From positions 1-64,000 of the forward strand of contig JBBDSV010000065.1 in assembly GCA_040904785.1 (NCBI GenBank): a stretch of 64,000 nt of DNA, given 5' to 3'. Under the pieces are notes generated by a model. The model did no database searches and had not been told where the DNA came from. It worked only from the letters and a program-made list of their open reading frames with translations. The translations under genes and the position numbers were made by a program. Positions 9,410 through 18,800 of this stretch are shown in pieces. The number at the start of each line of letters is the position of its first letter. Within the stretch, counting starts at the first letter, position 1. Source of the DNA: JBBDSV01 sp040904785. Lineage in GTDB: Bacteria > Actinomycetota > Nitriliruptoria > Nitriliruptorales > Nitriliruptoraceae.

Positions 9410-9427
9410 ACCGAACGTGCGTTCGGT
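9410..9427. promoter_or_regulatory. LexA-type SOS box upstream of ruvCAB
   Basis: The 18-base sequence ACCGAACGTGCGTTCGGT is a perfect palindrome containing CGAAC-GTGC-GTTCG, which matches the CGAACRNRYGTTCG box known for LexA of Bacillus and actinobacteria. It lies 54 bases upstream of the ruvC start. A -10-like TACCGT with an extended TG sits just upstream on the minus strand at 9431-9436, so a bound repressor would cover the transcription start. LexA itself is not in the window; repression by it is inferred. Confidence 0.85.
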
Positions 9428-9476
9428 GCAACGGTAGCAGTCACCGCGCCGCGGACCGTCGAAGCTCACCGGTGTG

Positions 9477-10232
9477 TCAGTCGTCGAGCTCGGCAAACAC
9501 GGCATCGTCGATCTCGGCATTGGCGAACACGTCCTGGACGTCGTCATTGTCTTCAAGTGCGTCGAGCAGCCGGATCACCTGCTTGGCCTCACCGACGTCG
9601 GCGACGGGCACGGTCGAGGCGGGCACCATCGTGCTGCCCGCCTCAAGGACGGCGATGCCTGCAACTTCGAGCGCGGCACGCAGGCCTGCGATGTCGGAGG
9701 GATCACACCACGCAATGACGCTCTCGTCATCGAACTCGACGTCCTCGAGCCCGGCATCGAGCCCGGCGGCGAGCAGATCATCTTCCGTCACACCCCCGGC
9801 GACGACGACCTGGCCGCGACGGCTGAACAGGAATGAAACCGACCCGGGTTCGGCGAGGCTGCCACCGACCCGCACGAACGCGCTGCGCACATCGGACGCG
9901 GTGCGATTGCGATTGTCGGTCAGGCAGTCGACGAGCACGGCGACGCCACCTGGAGCGTACCCCTCGTAGGTCGCCGATTCGTAGGCGGACGCCCCGTCGA
10001 GTTCCCCGGCACCACGCTTGCATGCGCGCTCGATGTTGTCTTTCGGGACGTCGGCATCCTTCGCCTTCTGCACAGCCAATGCCAGCGACGGACTGGCCGC
10101 GGGATCGGCGGTCGACGCCTCGCGTGCCGCCGATTCGATTGCCCGGATCAACTTGGCGAAGTGCTTGCCGCGCTTCTTGTCCTGGGCCGCCTTGCGGTGC
10201 TTGATATTCGCCCACTTGCTGTGCCCAGACAT
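9477..10232 (-). CDS. yebC: YebC/PmpR family protein
   Basis: Member of the YebC/PmpR/TACO1 family, known as DNA-binding regulators in some bacteria and as translation factors that relieve ribosome stalling in others. The 251-residue protein begins with the invariant MSGHSKWANIKHRKAAQD. It carries KDADVPKDNIERACKRGAG and YEGYAPGGVAVLVDCLTDN, then the acidic C-terminal domain ending in repeated Asp residues. It lies between pdxT and ruvC as in other actinobacteria. Which of the two roles it plays cannot be told from sequence. Confidence 0.95.
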   Translation of the reverse strand: MSGHSKWANIKHRKAAQDKKRGKHFAKLIRAIESAAREASTADPAASPSLALAVQKAKDADVPKDNIERACKRGAGELDGASAYESATYEGYAPGGVAVLVDCLTDNRNRTASDVRSAFVRVGGSLAEPGSVSFLFSRRGQVVVAGGVTEDDLLAAGLDAGLEDVEFDDESVIAWCDPSDIAGLRAALEVAGIAVLEAGSTMVPASTVPVADVGEAKQVIRLLDALEDNDDVQDVFANAEIDDAVFAELDD

Positions 10233-10280
10233 CGAGTCTCCATCGTGCGTCGTCCCGTCACCGAGCCTAGCGCCGAGCGC

Positions 10281-10985
10281 TCAATCGCCGGCACGCAGTA
10301 CCCCACGCACCATCGCGACGAATTTCGCGTGCAGCCGATCATCGCCGGTGACCTCGGGATGGAACGAACAAGCCAATCGTTCGCCCTGTACGACCACAAC
10401 GGGATGATCATCGACCTCGGCGAGCGGGATGACGTCATCAGCCAGCACGGCTTCGACCCGTGGCGCACGGATGAATGACACGTCCATCGGGCCACCGTCG
10501 ATGCCACGCACCGACAACGACGTGTCGAACGAGTCGCGCTGGCGGCCGAACGCGTTGCGTCGCACCCGGATCGCGATACCGCCGATACGTGGTTGATCAA
10601 CCGTCTGATCGAGTTCATCAGCGAGCAGGATCATGCCGGCGCACGTCCCGAACACCGGCATGCCGGCGTCGATGCGTGAGCGGATAAGAGCATCGAGTCC
10701 GTTGCGGGCGAGCAACTTGCCGATCGTGGTCGACTCCCCCCCGGGCAGGATGAGACCGTCGACCGTGGCAAGTTCCTCCGCGGTCCGCACGCGCACGCCG
10801 ATGGCGCCACAACGCGCCAGCACCGCGAGATGTTCGAAGACGTCTCCCTGCAGTGCGAGAACACCCACATGAGGCGCGCGAGCAGGCAGTTCCGCCGGCG
10901 CGGAACGTCCCGCGAGCCGATCCCCGGGGACCCACGCACGCCGCTCAGTAGCCCGAGGAGTGGTCACATTGCTCGTGGCGCTCAC
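10281..10985 (-). CDS. pdxT: pyridoxal 5'-phosphate synthase glutaminase subunit PdxT
   Basis: Class I glutaminase that supplies ammonia to PdxS for vitamin B6 synthesis. The catalytic triad is visible as Cys115 in [11 protein letters not shown] and the His-Glu pair in [19 protein letters not shown] forms the oxyanion strand. The 234-residue protein has about 39 extra N-terminal residues before the usual [10 protein letters not shown] start. GTG at 10985 overlaps the pdxS stop as GTGA, supporting the long form, although a GTG at residue 40 would give the ordinary length. Forms the pdxS-pdxT operon. Confidence 0.95.
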   Translation of the reverse strand: MSATSNVTTPRATERRAWVPGDRLAGRSAPAELPARAPHVGVLALQGDVFEHLAVLARCGAIGVRVRTAEELATVDGLILPGGESTTIGKLLARNGLDALIRSRIDAGMPVFGTCAGMILLADELDQTVDQPRIGGIAIRVRRNAFGRQRDSFDTSLSVRGIDGGPMDVSFIRAPRVEAVLADDVIPLAEVDDHPVVVVQGERLACSFHPEVTGDDRLHAKFVAMVRGVLRAGD

Positions 10986-11887
10986 CAGCCGCGGTCGGCG
11001 TACTTCTGCTCGTCGGCCAGCGTGTGGATTTCGATGCCCACCATCGCCTCGCCGAGCCCACGTGACACCTTGGCGACGACCGCGGGGTCGTCGAAGTGCG
11101 TCGTCGCCTCGACGATCGCCTGCGCACGGCGTTCGGGATCACCGGACTTGAAGATGCCAGACCCAACAAATACCCCGTCGGCGCCAAGCTGCATCATCAT
11201 GGCAGCGTCTGCGGGGGTCGCGATCCCGCCGGCGGTGAACAGCACGACCGGTAGACGCCCGAGTTGCGCGACTTCACGCACGAGATCAACCGGCGCCTGG
11301 TGCGCCTTCGCTGCGGCGTAGAGCTCGGTTTCGTCGAGCGTTGTCAGCCGGCGGATCTCGCTCGTGATCGCCCGCATGTGGCGCGTGGCCTCGACGACGT
11401 TGCCGGTGCCCGCCTCGCCCTTCGAGCGAATCATCGCCGCACCCTCGGAGACCCGCCGCAGCGCCTCACCGAGATTGGTCGCCCCGCACACGAATGGCAC
11501 CTCGAACGACCACTTGTCGACGTGGTGGGCCTCGTCGGCTGGCGTGAGCACCTCGGATTCGTCGATGTAGTCAACACCGAGATGTTCGAGCACCTGCGCC
11601 TCCACGAAATGCCCGATGCGCGCCTTGGCCATCACCGGGATCGAGACGGCCTCGATGATGACCTCGATCATCTCGGGATCACTCATCCGGGCGACGCCGC
11701 CGTCACGGCGGATGTCTGCGGGAACGCGCTCGAGCGCCATCACCGCGACCGCTCCGGCGTCTTCGGCGATCCGCGCCTGCTCGGGTGTGACGACGTCCAT
11801 GATGACGCCGCCCTTGAGCATGTCGGCAAGCCCCCGCTTGACGCGCGTGGTGCCTGTCTGGTGGTCACCGGCGGCTGTACTCATCAC
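10982..11887 (-). CDS. pdxS: pyridoxal 5'-phosphate synthase lyase subunit PdxS
   Basis: TIM-barrel synthase that condenses ribose 5-phosphate, glyceraldehyde 3-phosphate and ammonia into PLP (deoxyxylulose-independent route). The 301-residue product is highly conserved: [47 protein letters not shown] and [18 protein letters not shown]. It pairs with PdxT, whose start overlaps its stop by 4 bases. The 78-base gap before the DUF3048 gene may hold the promoter, but no clear -10 was identified. Confidence 0.97.
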   Translation of the reverse strand: MMSTAAGDHQTGTTRVKRGLADMLKGGVIMDVVTPEQARIAEDAGAVAVMALERVPADIRRDGGVARMSDPEMIEVIIEAVSIPVMAKARIGHFVEAQVLEHLGVDYIDESEVLTPADEAHHVDKWSFEVPFVCGATNLGEALRRVSEGAAMIRSKGEAGTGNVVEATRHMRAITSEIRRLTTLDETELYAAAKAHQAPVDLVREVAQLGRLPVVLFTAGGIATPADAAMMMQLGADGVFVGSGIFKSGDPERRAQAIVEATTHFDDPAVVAKVSRGLGEAMVGIEIHTLADEQKYADRGW

Positions 11888-11965
11888 GCACCTGCTCTGA
11901 CGTCGGAGCCGTCCCCGGGGGGTTGTGCGCCACCGGGACGGTCCGGTCGGTTGCCCTCGGCCGAT

Positions 11966-13066
11966 CTAGCCGATCGGCGCCGGCATGTCCGAGGTCGACG
12001 GCAGCTGGATCCACGTCTTGCCGGGCTTGAGCGGGAACGGTTGACCGTCTGCCGTCTGCAGCGAAATCGGGTCCGTCGCTGTGGGCTTGACCCACCGGGC
12101 CTCGTAGCGCTTGCCGTCACGCAGCACGATCGCCCGCGCACCCTCTGCCGGTGTCTTGCCGTCGGTCTCGGGGTATCCGGACTCCCCAATGTAGTGCCGT
12201 GTGGCGAGGATGACGACGTTGGCGGCGCCGATCTCCCGCGCGCTCGCAATTCCGACCTGATCGTGCTCTGACGTGACGAATGGCTGGCCGTTCTGCAACC
12301 GCCGATAGATCCCCTCGATCGCGTCGTACTGCCAGCCGGTGATGTAGGTGCTCGACATATTGATCGTCACCGCAGCACCCGGGTCGTCACAGCCGGTTGC
12401 ACCAGCCGGGCAGGTGTCCTCACCCGCGGGGGCCGTCTCATCGAACACCCAGCCGATGTCGGCGATGGGCTCGGGACCCCGTGCCTGCGCCGACTCGAGC
12501 ATGCGCTCCGGTCGGATATAGAGGTTGTGGGGAGCGTTGCGCGACGTCGCACGGAAGAACGCCGGGTCTCCTGCATCGTCGACCATGCGCACCGCCGGAA
12601 TCGGCGCGAGCATGGCCTGCACCTCGGCGCGCGCACCGGAGTACGCCAGGATCGGCCGACCGAAGCCGGACGCGAGGTCAACATCGATCGGCCGCGCAGA
12701 CCGGACCGGCCCGGCGATTTCTGGCAGTTCGCTGTGGAAGCCCACCATAAACCGGGTGATGCCGAACTCGACGACCTCTTCGATCACGAAGTCGGCAAAG
12801 TCGAGACCGGTCTGAGGCCGTGCCTGCGGCGTGTTCTCGATCTTGACGAGCATGAGCGGACGCTCGTGGAGCTCTTCAGGCAGCGGCTCACCGGTGATCG
12901 GCGACGGCGGACCCGAGGGAACCTCCGGTTCTGGCTCCTCCGCCGGCGACTCGGGCTCGTCGCCCGGTTCTTCGGCCGGCGACTCGGGTTCAACCTCTTC
13001 GCCTCGGGAGCACGCAGTCAGGACAAGAGCACCTGCGAGCATGGTGAGCAGCGCACGACGAAACAC
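11966..13066 (-). CDS. DUF3048 (YerB-type) lipoprotein
   Basis: Predicted exported lipoprotein of 366 residues. Start GTG at 13066 is preferred because GGAGG lies 6 bases upstream; 12 more codons are open. A short signal peptide ends in LVLTAC with lipidation Cys19, followed by a Pro/Glu-rich spacer with two copies of PESPAEEP (about 25-50). The rest matches the DUF3048 family: RPLMLVKIENTPQARPQTGL, GPVRSARPIDVDLA and SRNAPHNLYI. The biochemical role of DUF3048 proteins is not established; they sit at the cell surface. It lies between pimA and pdxS with 78-140-base gaps, so it may be a separate unit. Confidence 0.88.
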   Translation of the reverse strand: MFRRALLTMLAGALVLTACSRGEEVEPESPAEEPGDEPESPAEEPEPEVPSGPPSPITGEPLPEELHERPLMLVKIENTPQARPQTGLDFADFVIEEVVEFGITRFMVGFHSELPEIAGPVRSARPIDVDLASGFGRPILAYSGARAEVQAMLAPIPAVRMVDDAGDPAFFRATSRNAPHNLYIRPERMLESAQARGPEPIADIGWVFDETAPAGEDTCPAGATGCDDPGAAVTINMSSTYITGWQYDAIEGIYRRLQNGQPFVTSEHDQVGIASAREIGAANVVILATRHYIGESGYPETDGKTPAEGARAIVLRDGKRYEARWVKPTATDPISLQTADGQPFPLKPGKTWIQLPSTSDMPAPIG

Positions 13067-13204
13067 AAGGATCCTCCAGAATGACGGCCGGCTGTCCGGC
13101 ACGGCCGCGAAGCCTACAGAGTCACAGACGGCCGACCGAACACCCGGCGCACGTCACCGGGCCGCGATCGTCCGCGTTTGCGTGCGTTGGACGTCGCAGA
13201 GGCC

Positions 13205-14326
13205 TCAGCGGTTGCGATCCACCACGGGATAGGTCGCCCGAACACGTTTGGCGACCGCCGGCCAGTCGTACGCGGCCACGTGCGCCCGCGCAGCGTCGAT
13301 GCGTGCCTGCCGCGCAATCGGGTCGTCGAGGTCGGTGGCGAGCGCCGCGGCGAGCGCGTCGGGATCGCCGGCCGGCACAAGACGGCCGACGCGGCCGTCG
13401 TCAAGCACGTCGCGGAATCCGGGAAGGTCGGACGCGACCACCGCCGACTCGGCCGCCATCGCTTCGAGCAGCACGATGCCGAAGGACTCCCCGCCCAACG
13501 CTGGGGCGACGGTGATGTCCGCACGCTGGCGGACTGCGGCGAGCTCGTCGCCGGTCAGGCGTCCGAGGAGGTGCACGTCGTCGCGCAGCTCGGCCGGCAG
13601 CCGCGCAGTGGCTCGCTGCCGTTCTGGTCCGTCGCCGACGACCGTGAGTTCGGCATCGTGCGTGCGACGGAGGCGGACGAACGCATCGAGTAGCACAAGG
13701 AGCCCTTTGCGCTCCTCCAGCCGACCGACGAACAGCACCTGTGGCCGTGTCGACCATGTGGGACTCGACCGTCGGCCGTCCGGCGGACGGTGCGCGGCGA
13801 CATCGACACCGTTGGGCACAACGGTGAAGCGCGCCTCGTCCATCCCGAGGGCACGCGCGTGGTGGCCTCGGGCGGCCCGTGACACGGCCAGCGGTACGTC
13901 GATGCGGGCGGCAATGCGGCGGGTGAGCGCTCGCGCCGCCCGATACAACCGACGTCGTTGGGCGTAGGCGTGGAACGTCGCGACCACCGGGCCTTGGGCC
14001 GCGAACACGGCCGCGGGTCCGACCAGCGGCACCATCGGTTCGTGGACATGCACGACGTCGGGGCCGAACCCGACGATCGCCTCCCGCGTGCGTCGCCACA
14101 CCGCCGGGTGCAGCGCAACCGGCGCGACCGAGCCGTTGAAGTGCACGCCACGCGCGCCGCCGACGGACACCACCGCGACGTCGTCGGTGGCGGCACGCCC
14201 CGAACACGGCGCGACGAGCAGAACATCGTCACCGCCGGACTGCAGCTGCCGCGCCAGGTGCATGGCGTGTTGCTGCACACCCCCGGGAATGGTGAGGTCG
14301 TAGGGGCAGACCATGGCGACACGCAT
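13205..14326 (-). CDS. pimA: PimA-like GT4 glycosyltransferase (phosphatidylinositol mannosyltransferase)
   Basis: GT-B fold mannosyltransferase of 373 residues that, in mycobacteria, transfers the first mannose from GDP-mannose to phosphatidylinositol on the inner membrane face. The N-terminus MRVAMVCPYDLTIPGGVQQH is typical of PimA, VVHVHEPMVPL ends the acceptor-side domain, and the donor site shows LFVGRLEERKGL and the EX7E motif GGESFGIVLLEAM. It follows patA with a 1-base overlap and pgsA before that, the same PI/PIM order as in mycobacteria. Exact acceptor is inferred from this context. Confidence 0.86.
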   Translation of the reverse strand: MRVAMVCPYDLTIPGGVQQHAMHLARQLQSGGDDVLLVAPCSGRAATDDVAVVSVGGARGVHFNGSVAPVALHPAVWRRTREAIVGFGPDVVHVHEPMVPLVGPAAVFAAQGPVVATFHAYAQRRRLYRAARALTRRIAARIDVPLAVSRAARGHHARALGMDEARFTVVPNGVDVAAHRPPDGRRSSPTWSTRPQVLFVGRLEERKGLLVLLDAFVRLRRTHDAELTVVGDGPERQRATARLPAELRDDVHLLGRLTGDELAAVRQRADITVAPALGGESFGIVLLEAMAAESAVVASDLPGFRDVLDDGRVGRLVPAGDPDALAAALATDLDDPIARQARIDAARAHVAAYDWPAVAKRVRATYPVVDRNR

Positions 14327-15336
14327 CAGTCGGCCTGACGCCGATAGACGCGGCGTTCCGCTCGCGCGAGCGCATGCCAGTCCTCGCCATTACGCCAGGC
14401 GGCGACCACCGGATGATTTGGCTGGCGATCCGCCAGCCAGTTGGGCACGAACACGTGCCATTGTTCGGGTGCGCGCCGAATCAAGCGTTCGAGCGCATGG
14501 GCAACCGCCTGGGTGCCGTCCCACACCGGCATCGCCTGCAGGTCGAGCGGGTCTTCGACGACACCGTGGTATCCGTCTCCATCGGTGAAAAACGCGCCGA
14601 CCGCCACCGAGCGGCCGGTCGACCGCGCGAGCAGCGCTGCACCCGCCGGCAGACGGCACGGCTCACCGAAGAACTCGACGATCGGTCCGCGGCGCGTGAG
14701 ATCGCGATCGGCAAGCAGTGTCGCGAGCCCGCCGGCCGCGATGCGCGTCTCGAGGGTGGTCAACACGTCGCCGCCACGCGCGAGCGGCACCACGTCGATC
14801 CCGGCGGTGCGCCGCATGGCGACGAATCGATCGAACAGCGCACGCGGTTCGACGACCTCTGCGACGGCGACCATCCCCCAGTCGCGCTGGGCCGTGAACA
14901 GCGCGCCGACGTCCCAGGACCCTAGGTGTCCGGTCGCAAAGATCCCGCCACGCCCCGAGTCGCGGATCGCATCGACGTGTTCGAGGCCATCGCCGCGTGA
15001 TGCACGCACGACGGCCGCGGCGTCCATCCGGTGGAGCCGGAAGCTGTCGAGCCAGTAGCGGGCGTACGACACATACGCATCACGTACGCCTTGGTCGAGC
15101 TCGCTCGCCGACGCGTCCGGCAGCACACGACGCAGATTGGCACGCACCTGTGCCCGCTGTTCGTCGGACGCCAGACGCCACCACCAGGCGCCGGCACGGG
15201 CCGGCAGCCGACGCGCGAGACGCTCGGGCAGGCGAGCGGCCGCCTCCCACAGCGCGACATAGCGCGCGTATGCCACGCGCGTGCGAAGCGACACCCGAGG
15301 AGGCGGTGGCGGCCCGGTGTCGGCCGACGACGTCAC
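14326..15336 (-). CDS. PatA-like PIM acyltransferase (lauroyl acyltransferase family)
   Basis: Membrane-associated acyltransferase of 336 residues, similar to HtrB/LpxL and to mycobacterial PatA, which acylates the mannose of PIM lipids. The catalytic HX4D motif is present as HLGSWD in GIFATGHLGSWDVGALF, followed by ARGGDVLTTLETRIAAGG and LLADRDLTRRGPIVEFFGEPCRLPAG-type substrate motifs (shown in parts). Start GTG at 15336 overlaps the pgsA stop as GTGA; the open frame extends 32 codons upstream but that part is Arg-rich read-through of pgsA. Context between pgsA and pimA supports the PatA role. Confidence 0.85.
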   Translation of the reverse strand: MTSSADTGPPPPPRVSLRTRVAYARYVALWEAAARLPERLARRLPARAGAWWWRLASDEQRAQVRANLRRVLPDASASELDQGVRDAYVSYARYWLDSFRLHRMDAAAVVRASRGDGLEHVDAIRDSGRGGIFATGHLGSWDVGALFTAQRDWGMVAVAEVVEPRALFDRFVAMRRTAGIDVVPLARGGDVLTTLETRIAAGGLATLLADRDLTRRGPIVEFFGEPCRLPAGAALLARSTGRSVAVGAFFTDGDGYHGVVEDPLDLQAMPVWDGTQAVAHALERLIRRAPEQWHVFVPNWLADRQPNHPVVAAWRNGEDWHALARAERRVYRRQAD

Positions 15337-16061
15337 GGCGTGTCGCCGTTTTCGGCGTCGCGGGCGACCGCGTCGTCGAAATTGCGCTCTCCGTAGAACC
15401 GACGAGCGGCCGCCTTGAACGCCCGGCTCCACGCGCGCGAGCCTCGCGTCAACGCGACCAGTTCCTCGGGCACGTCACGGTCGATCTGGCACCAGACGTG
15501 GTGCACCCGTTGGACCACGGTGATCGCACCACCGACGGCCAGCAGCCACAGGACGGGTTCGAGCACCCACGGATGCAGCAGCAGTGCCAGCATCAACAGC
15601 GTCGCGCGTTCGGCGCGTTCGAGGATGCCGACCGAACAGTCGAGGTCGATTGCTTCGGCCTTCGCGCGGACGTAGCTCGTGACTTCAGCGGCGACCAGCG
15701 CGATGACCGCGAGCACGAACAGCCGCGGTTCGTCACGCAGCCACCAGGCGAGCCCACCGAGGATCAACCCGTCGGAGATGCGGTCGCTGACGGAGTCGTA
15801 GAAGCTGCCAAACGGTGTCGACCGCCCAGATGCCCGCGCGACCGCGCCGTCGAACGTGTCCATCAGACCGCCGGCGACCAGGACCCAGCCGCCCGCAATC
15901 GGCCGTCCGTGCGCGACCAGCCACGTCGCGACGCCGGTCAACACGAGTCCGAGGGTCGTCAGCGTGTTCGGCCGCACGCCCGTACGTGCGATGACGCGAC
16001 CAAGCGGCACAGTCGCGGCCTCGACGTAGCGCGGAAAGCGCGCGCGAAGTGCCACCGTCAT
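15333..16061 (-). CDS. pgsA: CDP-alcohol phosphatidyltransferase, probable PI-phosphate synthase PgsA1
   Basis: Integral membrane enzyme that joins CDP-diacylglycerol to an inositol phosphate. All invariant residues of the CDP-alcohol motif are present: D-x2-DG-x2-AR (DTFDGAVAR), then G-x3-D-x3-D (GSFYDSVSD). About 242 residues with several membrane helices, and a basic C-terminal tail. ATG at 16061 or GTG at 16055 are both possible; GAGG lies 6 bases before the GTG. Position between the HIT gene and patA/pimA matches the mycobacterial PI synthase gene, so inositol rather than glycerol phosphate is the likely acceptor. Confidence 0.87.
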   Translation of the reverse strand: MTVALRARFPRYVEAATVPLGRVIARTGVRPNTLTTLGLVLTGVATWLVAHGRPIAGGWVLVAGGLMDTFDGAVARASGRSTPFGSFYDSVSDRISDGLILGGLAWWLRDEPRLFVLAVIALVAAEVTSYVRAKAEAIDLDCSVGILERAERATLLMLALLLHPWVLEPVLWLLAVGGAITVVQRVHHVWCQIDRDVPEELVALTRGSRAWSRAFKAAARRFYGERNFDDAVARDAENGDTP

Positions 16062-16124
16062 CCTCGTCTCGTCTCCCGCGCCGCACAGTAGCAATCGCGG
16101 ACGCATCCCCCGCGGCCACTCCGG

Positions 16125-16670
16125 TCAGGCGAAGGCATCCGCGAGTGCGTCGTACGTCGACGCCAGCGCCTGCGGCAACACCCGCGTCGAAGCGACGACG
16201 GACATGAAATTGGTGTCGCCGCGCCACCGTGGCACGACGTGCTGGTGCACGTGGGCGGCGATGCCCGCGCCGGCGGCCGCGCCGAGGTTCATACCGACGT
16301 TGACGCCTTCCGCCGAGAGCCGGTCCCGAACGACGGCGACACATCGGGTCGTCAATGTCCACAACTCCCGATTCGTCTCGTCGTCGAGTCCGCCGACGTC
16401 GTCGACATGCGCGAAGGGCACGACCATCAGATGTCCGGGGTTGTACGGATAGGCGTTGAAGATCACGTACACCCGTTCGCCACGGTGCAGGATGAGCGAC
16501 TCGCGGTCCCGTGACGCGCCACGTGCCGGCAATACGCAGAATGGGCAGCCGTCGATCGGATCGCCGCCGACGACGTATCCGGAGCGCCACGGCGCCCACA
16601 GGCGTTGCAGATCATCACGAGCGATACCCGCCTGCAGGGGCACGTCGCGGCCCGACTCAGCCGGGCTCAT
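16125..16670 (-). CDS. HIT-family hydrolase/phosphorylase (Rv2613c-like)
   Basis: Histidine-triad nucleotide-binding protein of 181 residues, probably acting on diadenosine polyphosphates, as the mycobacterial homologue at this locus is an Ap4A phosphorylase. The triad is AAHVHQHVVPRW; an N-terminal GCPFCVLP and the strand RVYVIFNAYPYNPGHLMVVPF are also characteristic. The start ATG at 16670 lies inside the end of thrS (14-base overlap), suggesting translational coupling. Located thrS-HIT-pgsA exactly as in mycobacteria. Confidence 0.9.
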   Translation of the reverse strand: MSPAESGRDVPLQAGIARDDLQRLWAPWRSGYVVGGDPIDGCPFCVLPARGASRDRESLILHRGERVYVIFNAYPYNPGHLMVVPFAHVDDVGGLDDETNRELWTLTTRCVAVVRDRLSAEGVNVGMNLGAAAGAGIAAHVHQHVVPRWRGDTNFMSVVASTRVLPQALASTYDALADAFA

Positions 16671-18693
16671 GACCGCCCTCGGTATCCGTACCGTCGTCGA
16701 TGCGGCGCGTCGCGACCTCGTCGGCGATCTCGGTGACGGCCTCTTCGAGCGGCACCTGCTTGCGTTGTGCGCCGCGGTAGGGCCGAATCGCCACGGTGTG
16801 CGCCGCCGCCTCGTCGCCGCCGACAACGAAGGTGTAGGGCACCTTGCGGGTCTGGGCCGCGCGGATCTTGGCCCCCAAGGTGTCGTCGGACGCGTCGAGG
16901 TTGCTGCGCAACCCGTGAGCGCGGCACGTCGCGACGACTTCGTCGGCATAGTCGGCGAAATCGGCGGCAACGGGAACGACGCGAACCTGTTCGGGCGCGA
17001 GCCAGGTGGGAAACGCCCCATTGGTCGACTCGAGCAGTACCGCGAAGAAGCGTTCGATCGACCCGAAAAGCGCGCGGTGCACCATGTAGGGACGGTGCTT
17101 CGCCCCGTCGGCGCCGACATAGGTGATGTCGAAGCGCTCGGGCAGGTTGAAGTCGACCTGGATGGTCGTCAGTTGCCATTCCCGGCCGATCGCGTCCCGC
17201 GCGTGGATGTCGATCTTGGGCCCGTAGAACGCACCCTCGCCCGGGTCGATCTCGTAGGTGTATCCGGCCTGCTCGACCGCCGTCATCAACGCCTGCTCGG
17301 CGCGATCCCACTGGTCGTCGCCGCCGAACCGCTTGGATTCCGGCCGGGTCGAGACGGCAACCCGAGAGGGCTCGCCCAATCCGAATGCGCGGTAGAGGTC
17401 TCGGGCGAACCGGATGCAGGCCACGACTTCGTCGACGACCTGGTCGTCGCGGCAGAAGATATGCGAATCGTCCTGGGTGAATCCGCGGGCACGCAGCAGG
17501 CCATTGACGACACCCGAGCGCTCGTAGCGGTAGACCGTGCCCAGCTCGGCGATCCGTACCGGTAGTTCGCGGTAGCTGCGTGTGCGTGCGGTGAACGCCA
17601 AGATGTGGAACGGGCAGTTCATCGGCTTGAGGCGGTAGCTCGCGCCGTCGTCGAGATCCATGCCGGGGAACATCAGTTCGGCGTAGTTCTCGAGGTGACC
17701 CGAGATCCGCCACAGATCTTCCTTGGCGACGTGCGGGGTGTAGACGGGCTCGTAGCCTCGCGCGAGCGTCTCGTCGCGGATCCAATCCTCCATGTGCTTG
17801 CGCACCCGCGCACCGTCGGGAAGGAAGATCGACAGCCCGGGGCCGAGTGATTCGGGGAAGTGCAGCAGTTCGAGGTCACGTCCCAGCCGGCGATGATCGC
17901 GGGCGCGCGCCTCCTCGAGCATGGCCAGGTGCTGCTCGTGCGCCTTGCGGGACTCCCAAGCGGTGCCGTAGATGCGCTGCAGCATTGGCTCGTCCTCACG
18001 GCCACGCCAGTAGGCGCCCGCGCTGCGCAGCAGGCTGAACGCCGGGATGCGATCTGTCGACGGCACGTGGGGACCACGGCACAGGTCCGACCACGCCACC
18101 TCGCCGTCGGGTCGCACATTGCGATACACGCTCAACGTCGGCGCATCCTCGGCGACGTCGACGGTGTCTCCGAGGCTGCCGTCCTCGACAAGTCGAATGA
18201 TCTCGAGCTTGTAGGGCTGCGCGGCGAATTCGTCGGCCGCAGCGTCGCGGGTGATCTCCTCACGGACGAATCGCTGCTTCTCGGCCGCGATCTCGCGCAT
18301 GCGCGCCTCGATCTTCTCGAGGTCGTCCGGGGTGAACGGTCGCGCGACGTCGAAGTCGTAGTAGAAGCCGTTCTCGATGGGCGGGCCGATGGCCCACTTT
18401 GCCTCCGGAAACAGGTCGGTCACGGCCTGCGCCATCACGTGGGCCGCGGAGTGGCGCAGAATCGCCCGGCCGTCGTCGCTGTCGGCGCTCACCACGTCGA
18501 CGGTCACCTCGGCGGCGACGGGCAATGGGCGGTCGAGATCCCACAGGTGTGGCGTGTCGGCCCCGACGGCCACCCGGGCCGCCACGATCTGACCGCGTAC
18601 CGCCTCGAGTGCCTTGAGTGCGGCGAGCGCGGTCGTGCCCGCGTCGAGCTCCACGGTGCGCTCGGCATGGCGGACGCGCAGGGTTGCACTCAC
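16657..18693 (-). CDS. thrS: threonyl-tRNA synthetase
   Basis: Class II aminoacyl-tRNA synthetase of about 678 residues. Domains in order: TGS (ATLRVRHAERTVELDAG), editing domain (HSAAHVMAQAV and the distal HxxxC-type region), catalytic core with ENYAELMFPGMD, the zinc site MNCPFHILAF, RYERSGVVNGLLRARGFTQD and DIHARDAIGREWQLTTIQ, then the anticodon-binding domain ending near VVGGDEAAA. The frame is open back through the tRNA gene, so the start must be internal; GTG at 18693 begins right at the TGS domain and ATG at 18714 is the alternative. No T-box leader is visible. Confidence 0.96.
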   Translation of the reverse strand: MSATLRVRHAERTVELDAGTTALAALKALEAVRGQIVAARVAVGADTPHLWDLDRPLPVAAEVTVDVVSADSDDGRAILRHSAAHVMAQAVTDLFPEAKWAIGPPIENGFYYDFDVARPFTPDDLEKIEARMREIAAEKQRFVREEITRDAAADEFAAQPYKLEIIRLVEDGSLGDTVDVAEDAPTLSVYRNVRPDGEVAWSDLCRGPHVPSTDRIPAFSLLRSAGAYWRGREDEPMLQRIYGTAWESRKAHEQHLAMLEEARARDHRRLGRDLELLHFPESLGPGLSIFLPDGARVRKHMEDWIRDETLARGYEPVYTPHVAKEDLWRISGHLENYAELMFPGMDLDDGASYRLKPMNCPFHILAFTARTRSYRELPVRIAELGTVYRYERSGVVNGLLRARGFTQDDSHIFCRDDQVVDEVVACIRFARDLYRAFGLGEPSRVAVSTRPESKRFGGDDQWDRAEQALMTAVEQAGYTYEIDPGEGAFYGPKIDIHARDAIGREWQLTTIQVDFNLPERFDITYVGADGAKHRPYMVHRALFGSIERFFAVLLESTNGAFPTWLAPEQVRVVPVAADFADYADEVVATCRAHGLRSNLDASDDTLGAKIRAAQTRKVPYTFVVGGDEAAAHTVAIRPYRGAQRKQVPLEEAVTEIADEVATRRIDDGTDTEGGHEPG

Positions 18694-18800
18694 TCGACAC
18701 CCATTTCTCACCATCGGACACCACAGACCGCAGACGCGGCACACGACGGACGACCAGGATTGCCCGAGCGTGCATGTGCCGTCACCGGCGACCGACCGGG

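Noticed and set aside
18694..18800. T-box leader for thrS
   Set aside because: No stem with a T-box-like UGGN sequence or terminator was seen between the tRNA gene and thrS.
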